Part shown: in pieces, positions 59,719 to 64,000 of the stretch
How positions within the stretch are numbered: position 1 is the first letter of the stretch
How the letters are laid out: each line of letters begins with the position of its first letter
NCBI GenBank assembly: GCA_035645695.1
Contig: DASQMC010000012.1
Span: forward strand, 38,439 to 102,438
Direction of reading: 5' to 3'
DNA: 64,000 nucleotides
Source of the DNA: JAIVJZ01 sp035645695
GTDB taxonomy: Bacteria; Acidobacteriota; Blastocatellia; Pyrinomonadales; Pyrinomonadaceae
Position numbers and translations under genes: made by a program
Notes under the pieces: model-generated
Told to the model about the DNA's origin: nothing
The model's input: only the letters and a program-made list of their open reading frames with translations
Database searches by the model: none

Positions 59719-62700
59719 ATGCGGAACACTGGAAGGCAGCAGATAATATTCACGGCGGCAGCCTCTCTGATGGTCATTTCTTTGGTTTACACGCCGCTGG
59801 CGCGCGTCGGCGCGGGAGCAGCGGCGCAGCAGGCCAACACCAATCGCCCCGCCGTCCGCATCGTGCGTCCCGCCGCAACCCCGACCCCCTCGCCGACACC
59901 GAATTCGCGGAGCAACACTAACCGCCCCGCCGTCCGCATCGGAGGCGTCCCTCAACGTCGTGAAGGCACTGCTCCCGTTGCGTCGAACATAAACCGGGGC
60001 GTCATCCGCATCGGCAACACGAACTCGTCTACCAACGCCGACGCAAACTCCGGCACGGCGACAAATGCCAACCGCAATGCGGGTCGCCGCAACGGCATTA
60101 TCATTCTCGGCGGACGCGGCTCGTCGCCTGCGAACGCGAACGCGCCCGTCCCGAGCAGGGAGGGCGCGGGCGGGAATTCCGGGGGCGGGGCTGCGGTCAG
60201 AGAGGTAGCCGGGCCGTCGCGGCTGTTCAGCATGAGGGTCGAGTCGGAACTGGCGAAGATGGGGCGGGCCACGCCCGTGAAGCGTGCGAACTTCGCCGTG
60301 CCGCAGAGGCTCGCCCCGCTCCCCGTCGTGACGCTGATGAACGACTCGCGGGCAAGCGGCGTCTTCCAGTGCATGGGCGGCGACAAGCGCGCCGAGCAGG
60401 TGACGGTCGAGGACGCGGGCTCCTACATGCTCGTCACGTTCCAGTGCCGCCAGCCGGGTGCGCCGTCGGCGAAGGGCGCGGCGCCCGACAAGTTCTCCCT
60501 CGCGTTCAAGAAGGCCGAGGCGGGCACCCTCTTCCAGCCGCGCAACCGGGGCGTGACCGGCGGGGGCATGGTCATGTCGAAGGCCGGCGCGAGGCGGCCG
60601 CCGCCGGGCATGACGCGCGACGACTTCGAGCTGTCGACCTGCCTGAGTGAGTTCGGCAAGTACAAGTCCGACCCGAAGACGAATCACTTCCGCGTCTTCT
60701 TCATCGCGCGGGCGTACCGCTGCGAAGCGCGGCAGAGCGGCCTCGGCGACGTGGTGCGCGCGCAGCGCGTCCTCGCCGCCAAGTTCGCGAAGGGTGGTCC
60801 CAAGCCCACGCTCGCCGGCGCGCCGTGGGATCTGTCGGCCAAGCTCGTCAGGCTGAAAGAGAAGTACGACCCGGACTACAAGGGTAAGCGGGAGTATGTC
60901 ACCAGCTACGAAAAGACGCTCTCGCTCCAAGCCGGCGGGAACGACGAGCAGGAGTTGCGCTTCCTCACGGCCGCGAAGGACGCCGAGATGAAGGTCGCCG
61001 TCCAACTCGCGACCTCGCAGCCGAAGCTGCCCGCGGGCGCGGCGCGGACGTGCGACGACTGGGACGCCTCGGAGGCCATCGTGCGGCAGCGGTTCGTCAC
61101 GCCGACGTTCGCCGCGCCCCCTGCCGGTGCGCCCGTCTCGCCCACCGGGCAGGGGGCGAGGCAATCCGTCTCGGTCTCTGTCCCGGAGAGCTTCATCTGG
61201 GAAGGGCTGCCATTCAAGTCGAACGTCTCGGCCTACGTGCGCGTCGTGCCGGTCGCGCCGTCGAGCAAGAGCATCATCAAAGGGGCGACGAATTACAGGT
61301 GCGTCGGTGGCCCTTCGCCGTGGGTCAAGTTCGACATGCTCAACGTGGCGGCGACCATCCAGGAGGGCATCGCGGAGAGGGCCGCCCGGGACGCGGCATA
61401 CAAAAAGGCGAAGGCCGATGTGCTCGGCACAGACCCCGCCGCCAAAAGCCCCATCCAGGTTGAGTTCCTCAGCTACCTGCCGCGCACGGATCACTACGGC
61501 CTCCCGCCCGAGGCGACCATGTACCAGCTCATATCCCAAGAGCCGGTGGACAAGAACTCTCTGAACTGCGGGACTGTCGTCAAGCCGAAGGAGCGCAAGG
61601 ACTGTACGTTCACTATCGGCGCGCCCGACGCCGACTTCGGCTGGCCCGACGGGAACAATTGGAAGGCCGGCTACGCCTTCGCGCCGGCCGACCTGCTCGA
61701 CGGCAACAAGTACACCAAAGCCCCGGAGGACTGGGACGACTACCTCGCTCTCGCCCTCGACTTCGTCGCCAAGACTTACGATCAGATTCAGCAGGTGATC
61801 GTGGACGCTGTCACCGTCTGGGTCACGCTCGGCCAGTGCGCGCCCGGCGACAACTCGGGTGCGTGCGGCTGGGTGCGGGGCGCGATGCGCGTCGGGCTGA
61901 GCGTGGCGATGGCCGCGGCGGGGCTTCCGCCGCACATCCCGTCCCTCGCGCAGCTCTCCGATCAGGGCGCGGAATTCATCGCCGTGACAGCCGTAGATTA
62001 CACGATCAGCCAGCTCCCTTCGGCCGGCGAGTTCGCCGACGAGCTGCTCAAGCTGCCGAAGGAGAAATTCAGGCAGGAGCTGATCGCGGGCGCGAAGGAG
62101 GGGTTGAAAGAGCTGACGGGCCTCGGCAAGTGTACGTTCCCCGTCGGGAAGGACAAGACGTGGCAGGAGATGGGCTACGACGGCGTTGACATCGCCGGCT
62201 GCGGGGTGGTCAAGGGCAACCCGTTCTCGCTCGGCACGAAGAACCTCGCGCTCGCCGGCCGCCCCGCCGTCATCTACCTGCGCGTCAGGCGCAACCCCAA
62301 CGGCATACAGCTCTCCGAGACGCAAACCGTCAACGTCACAGACGCCGGCGGCTTCTTCGAGCCGCGGGCGGTGCGCGTCAACCTGGCCGACGTGCCGCCC
62401 GGCCCCGAAGGGCTCGTCATCCCGGTCTTCCTGACTCCGAACTTCAACCGCTACGTCGGCAAGGCGTGGAAGCACGATCCGTCGCGGGTCATTGGCGTCT
62501 GCGGGCCGGGCTGTACGAACGATGCCGAGTACGACGCTGCCTGGATCGAGGACATGCACGAAGGCGCAACGCTCAACTTCAGCGTCACCTCTTCCTTCCG
62601 CTGGACGGACGACCCGAAGTTCAACGGAGAGTTCGGCGACCAAGGCTACTCGCCGCTCGCCTCCGCGGTCTGGAGGAAACAGAGCATCCCGCTGGGGGGG

Positions 62701-62808
62701 CAGGTCGGCAACTATGGCTTCCTGACGTTACCCGTCCCGGCCCCCGGCTTCAGGTACGTCTACAACGCGCACAACGAGCCGCTCGGCGTCTTCCCCAAGT
62801 ACTACTGA
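59719..62808 (+). CDS. Large secreted protein with N-terminal NxNRxxVRIG repeats, unknown
   Basis: A 1029-aa exported protein from ATG 59719 (AAGGAG five bases upstream); the open frame extends further 5' but without support. The signal peptide is IIFTAAASLMVISLVYTPLARV. Residues 40-130 are disordered and contain a short motif four times: NTNRPAVRI (40-48), NTNRPAVRI (67-74), NINRGVIRIG (90-99) and a degenerate RNGIIILGG (124-132). The bulk (about 165-1029) is beta-rich with conserved-looking cysteines and a helical, weakly hydrophobic patch at about 700-790. No family recognised. It is probably cotranscribed with the following gene. Confidence 0.8.
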   Translation: MRNTGRQQIIFTAAASLMVISLVYTPLARVGAGAAAQQANTNRPAVRIVRPAATPTPSPTPNSRSNTNRPAVRIGGVPQRREGTAPVASNINRGVIRIGNTNSSTNADANSGTATNANRNAGRRNGIIILGGRGSSPANANAPVPSREGAGGNSGGGAAVREVAGPSRLFSMRVESELAKMGRATPVKRANFAVPQRLAPLPVVTLMNDSRASGVFQCMGGDKRAEQVTVEDAGSYMLVTFQCRQPGAPSAKGAAPDKFSLAFKKAEAGTLFQPRNRGVTGGGMVMSKAGARRPPPGMTRDDFELSTCLSEFGKYKSDPKTNHFRVFFIARAYRCEARQSGLGDVVRAQRVLAAKFAKGGPKPTLAGAPWDLSAKLVRLKEKYDPDYKGKREYVTSYEKTLSLQAGGNDEQELRFLTAAKDAEMKVAVQLATSQPKLPAGAARTCDDWDASEAIVRQRFVTPTFAAPPAGAPVSPTGQGARQSVSVSVPESFIWEGLPFKSNVSAYVRVVPVAPSSKSIIKGATNYRCVGGPSPWVKFDMLNVAATIQEGIAERAARDAAYKKAKADVLGTDPAAKSPIQVEFLSYLPRTDHYGLPPEATMYQLISQEPVDKNSLNCGTVVKPKERKDCTFTIGAPDADFGWPDGNNWKAGYAFAPADLLDGNKYTKAPEDWDDYLALALDFVAKTYDQIQQVIVDAVTVWVTLGQCAPGDNSGACGWVRGAMRVGLSVAMAAAGLPPHIPSLAQLSDQGAEFIAVTAVDYTISQLPSAGEFADELLKLPKEKFRQELIAGAKEGLKELTGLGKCTFPVGKDKTWQEMGYDGVDIAGCGVVKGNPFSLGTKNLALAGRPAVIYLRVRRNPNGIQLSETQTVNVTDAGGFFEPRAVRVNLADVPPGPEGLVIPVFLTPNFNRYVGKAWKHDPSRVIGVCGPGCTNDAEYDAAWIEDMHEGATLNFSVTSSFRWTDDPKFNGEFGDQGYSPLASAVWRKQSIPLGGQVGNYGFLTLPVPAPGFRYVYNAHNEPLGVFPKYY

Positions 62809-62895
62809 CGTGCGGCGGGGGACGTTCGCAAACATTTCAACCGAGGCCGCTCAGGCCGATTTCAACGCCCTCGACGGGCTATGGAGGAAAGTGTG

Positions 62896-63534
62896 ATGAG
62901 TAAAGTTAAATCGGGCAGTGTGGGAGTGGGCAGGCAGGCGCGGGCCACGCGAATGTTAGTCGGCGTAGTCTTCGCGCTGTCGCTCTCCACGGGGCGGGCC
63001 GCTGCGCAGGAGCCTTCGACGGATCGGAAGAACCCGACGCCCTTCGCCTCGAACAGCGTCGAAGGAGAGTACGACGGCGACGCAACGACGCACTACTGGC
63101 GCTTCACGGCGGGCAAGGGCGAGGTTAAGTTGACGGCCACGGCGAAGACGAAAGACTACTCGACGCTGATGGATGTCGAACTTCTGGACGAGGCCGGGAG
63201 GAGTCTGGAGAAGTTCAGCGTCGTCGCCAACGCGTCGGGGCGCTCCGAGTCGCGCGCCCGCACCTTCGTCCGCCGCCAGCCCGTCATCGTCAAGGTCTTC
63301 ATGCGCGAGGACAGGGACATCAAGCACCTCAAGTACGAACTCGAACTCGCGGGCGCGGTCGAGGCCGACGGGGGCGCAGGCGCGACCGGGGGGCAGGCCG
63401 CCGCCGCACAGACTACGGCGACGGGGGATCGCATGTGCCTCCCCGCTTCGGGCACGCTCATGCTGGTAACCAAGACGGGTGAGTCATACGAGATCGATCT
63501 CTCACAGGTAGTGAAGGCATCGGTCAAAAACTGA
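62896..63534 (+). CDS. Secreted protein with a PPC-like beta-sandwich, unknown
   Basis: A 212-aa exported protein. The signal peptide is MLVGVVFALSLSTGRAAAQ. The mature part starts with a region resembling bacterial pre-peptidase/jelly-roll modules (THYWRFTAGKGEVKLTATA, LMDVELLDEAGRSL, QPVIVKVFM). It ends with a Gly/Ala linker and a C-terminal SYEIDLSQVVKASV. The ATG at 62896 has GGAGG eight bases upstream. It comes 87 bases after the large secreted-protein gene on the same strand; the two could act together outside the cell. Confidence 0.72.
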   Translation: MSKVKSGSVGVGRQARATRMLVGVVFALSLSTGRAAAQEPSTDRKNPTPFASNSVEGEYDGDATTHYWRFTAGKGEVKLTATAKTKDYSTLMDVELLDEAGRSLEKFSVVANASGRSESRARTFVRRQPVIVKVFMREDRDIKHLKYELELAGAVEADGGAGATGGQAAAAQTTATGDRMCLPASGTLMLVTKTGESYEIDLSQVVKASVKN

Positions 63535-63746
63535 AGGCGGCGCGCAAGCATGGAATGGCATGATGACGGGAAGAACAACATGCACGGAACCACGGCTCTG
63601 GTCTGCGCTTCGGCGGATGCACAATGCGGGCATTGACTCGTCCACATAACTTGTCATTAGAAGCTCCGATCTAGACGCTGCCTCCCATAAAAATTCCGAA
63701 GTCGTTTAGCGTGCGGGCGACGTATGGAAATTTGGGGCTAGAGTAG

Positions 63747-64000
63747 TTAAAGCGGGTATTTTCGCAACAGCTTCAACAACTCAACATACACATTGTTCTT
63801 TCTCAAACTGAACTTTGTGTTCGCGCTCTTTCAAGTGCCAATAAAACTTCTCCGGGGCGATGCCATGAAACTGCCGGAGACGATGTTTAGCATAACTCCG
63901 GAAGCTCTCAATGCCATTGACACGATGCGCGCCACGCACGAACTCGCTCCGCCCGTGATTGACTCTAAAGTGCTTAGCCTGGCCTGCATCTACCAGACGG
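63747..64000 (-). pseudogene. IS1595-type (ISXO2-like) transposase, 3' end, frameshifted
   Basis: Read on the minus strand from the window edge, the frame gives LVDAGQAKHFRVNHGRSEFV, then GAHRVNGIESFRSYAKHRL and QFHGIAPEKFYWHLKEREHK, which is the C-terminal part of an ISXO2-like DDE transposase (HxVNxxEFV...NxxES motif). Near 63813 one extra base breaks the frame; without it the protein ends normally as NNVYVELLKLLRKYPL at TAA 63747-63749. Only this end is in the window. The sequence around 63735-63746 may hold the terminal repeat, but I could not define it. Confidence 0.8.

Noticed and set aside
59656..62643. 995-aa open frame on the minus strand opposite the large secreted protein
   Set aside because: It is rich in Arg, Gly and His with no domain or signal, typical of the antisense of a GC-rich gene; the plus-strand frame has a ribosome-binding site and signal peptide.

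Overview
The window is high-GC bacterial DNA with closely packed genes on both strands. Several families point to Acidobacteriota, probably Blastocatellia: a VWFA-related Acidobacterial-type protein (43.4-44.6 kb), a winged-helix/membrane/TPR regulator (57-59 kb), a multi-PAS GGDEF-EAL protein and many secreted proteins with disordered Pro/Thr linkers. This placement is an inference; there is no rRNA or other phylogenetic marker in the window. I found no tRNA, rRNA or CRISPR array.

Layout. 0-3.4 kb: an ABC ATPase with a possibly leaderless promoter, and a secreted lamin-tail protein. 3.7-6.8 kb: polyamine pair speA plus a deoxyhypusine-synthase-like gene. 7-14.6 kb: glnA and glnE, a matched target and regulator pair, with an AlkA-like glycosylase, a DinB fragment and a frameshifted SEC-C gene between them. 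15-23 kb: M14 carboxypeptidase, SRPBCC protein, large c-di-GMP enzyme, mycoredoxin-like protein. 23.4-25.8 kb: dciA-like, gatC, gatA. 26-35.4 kb: maf, a cysteine-free thioredoxin-fold protein, and a long minus-strand run panB-panC-[2Fe-2S/Mo/FAD hydroxylase]-NTF2-like-mocA, interrupted by a BrnT-type toxin-antitoxin pair. 35.5-39.2 kb: a lower-GC array of related secreted proteins built by duplication of a promoter-plus-leader module. 39.3-46.8 kb: folK, ABC-2 permease, AlbA/Schlafen-type regulator, VWFA protein, a protein with a PA-IL-like lectin domain, and a DUF4231/SLATT membrane protein. 47.3-55.4 kb: GH2 glycosidase, small lmo0937-type membrane protein, KefB-type antiporter, K+ channel, NhaA and cytochrome P450, with an ion-homeostasis or stress flavour. 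55.7-63.5 kb: HAD and GNAT genes followed by related short repeats, a TPR regulator and large secreted proteins. 63.7-64 kb: the frameshifted end of an IS1595-type transposase.

The most unusual signal is a set of 17 intergenic palindromes. Their sequences fall into about nine unrelated word families, yet nearly all share one design. Each arm is a run of degenerate 7-nt words (8-nt in one family), and most words carry TGA, TAA or TAG. The arms face each other as long, often perfect hairpins. They sit flush between a stop codon and the next start or stop codon, including inside operons (panB/panC, dciA/gatC/gatA), and in one case supply the downstream start codon (mocA). Because 7 and 8 are not multiples of 3, the arrays place stop codons in all frames on both strands. 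I know of no description of such a heptad-based, sequence-diverse but architecture-conserved element class, and it is my main candidate for something new.
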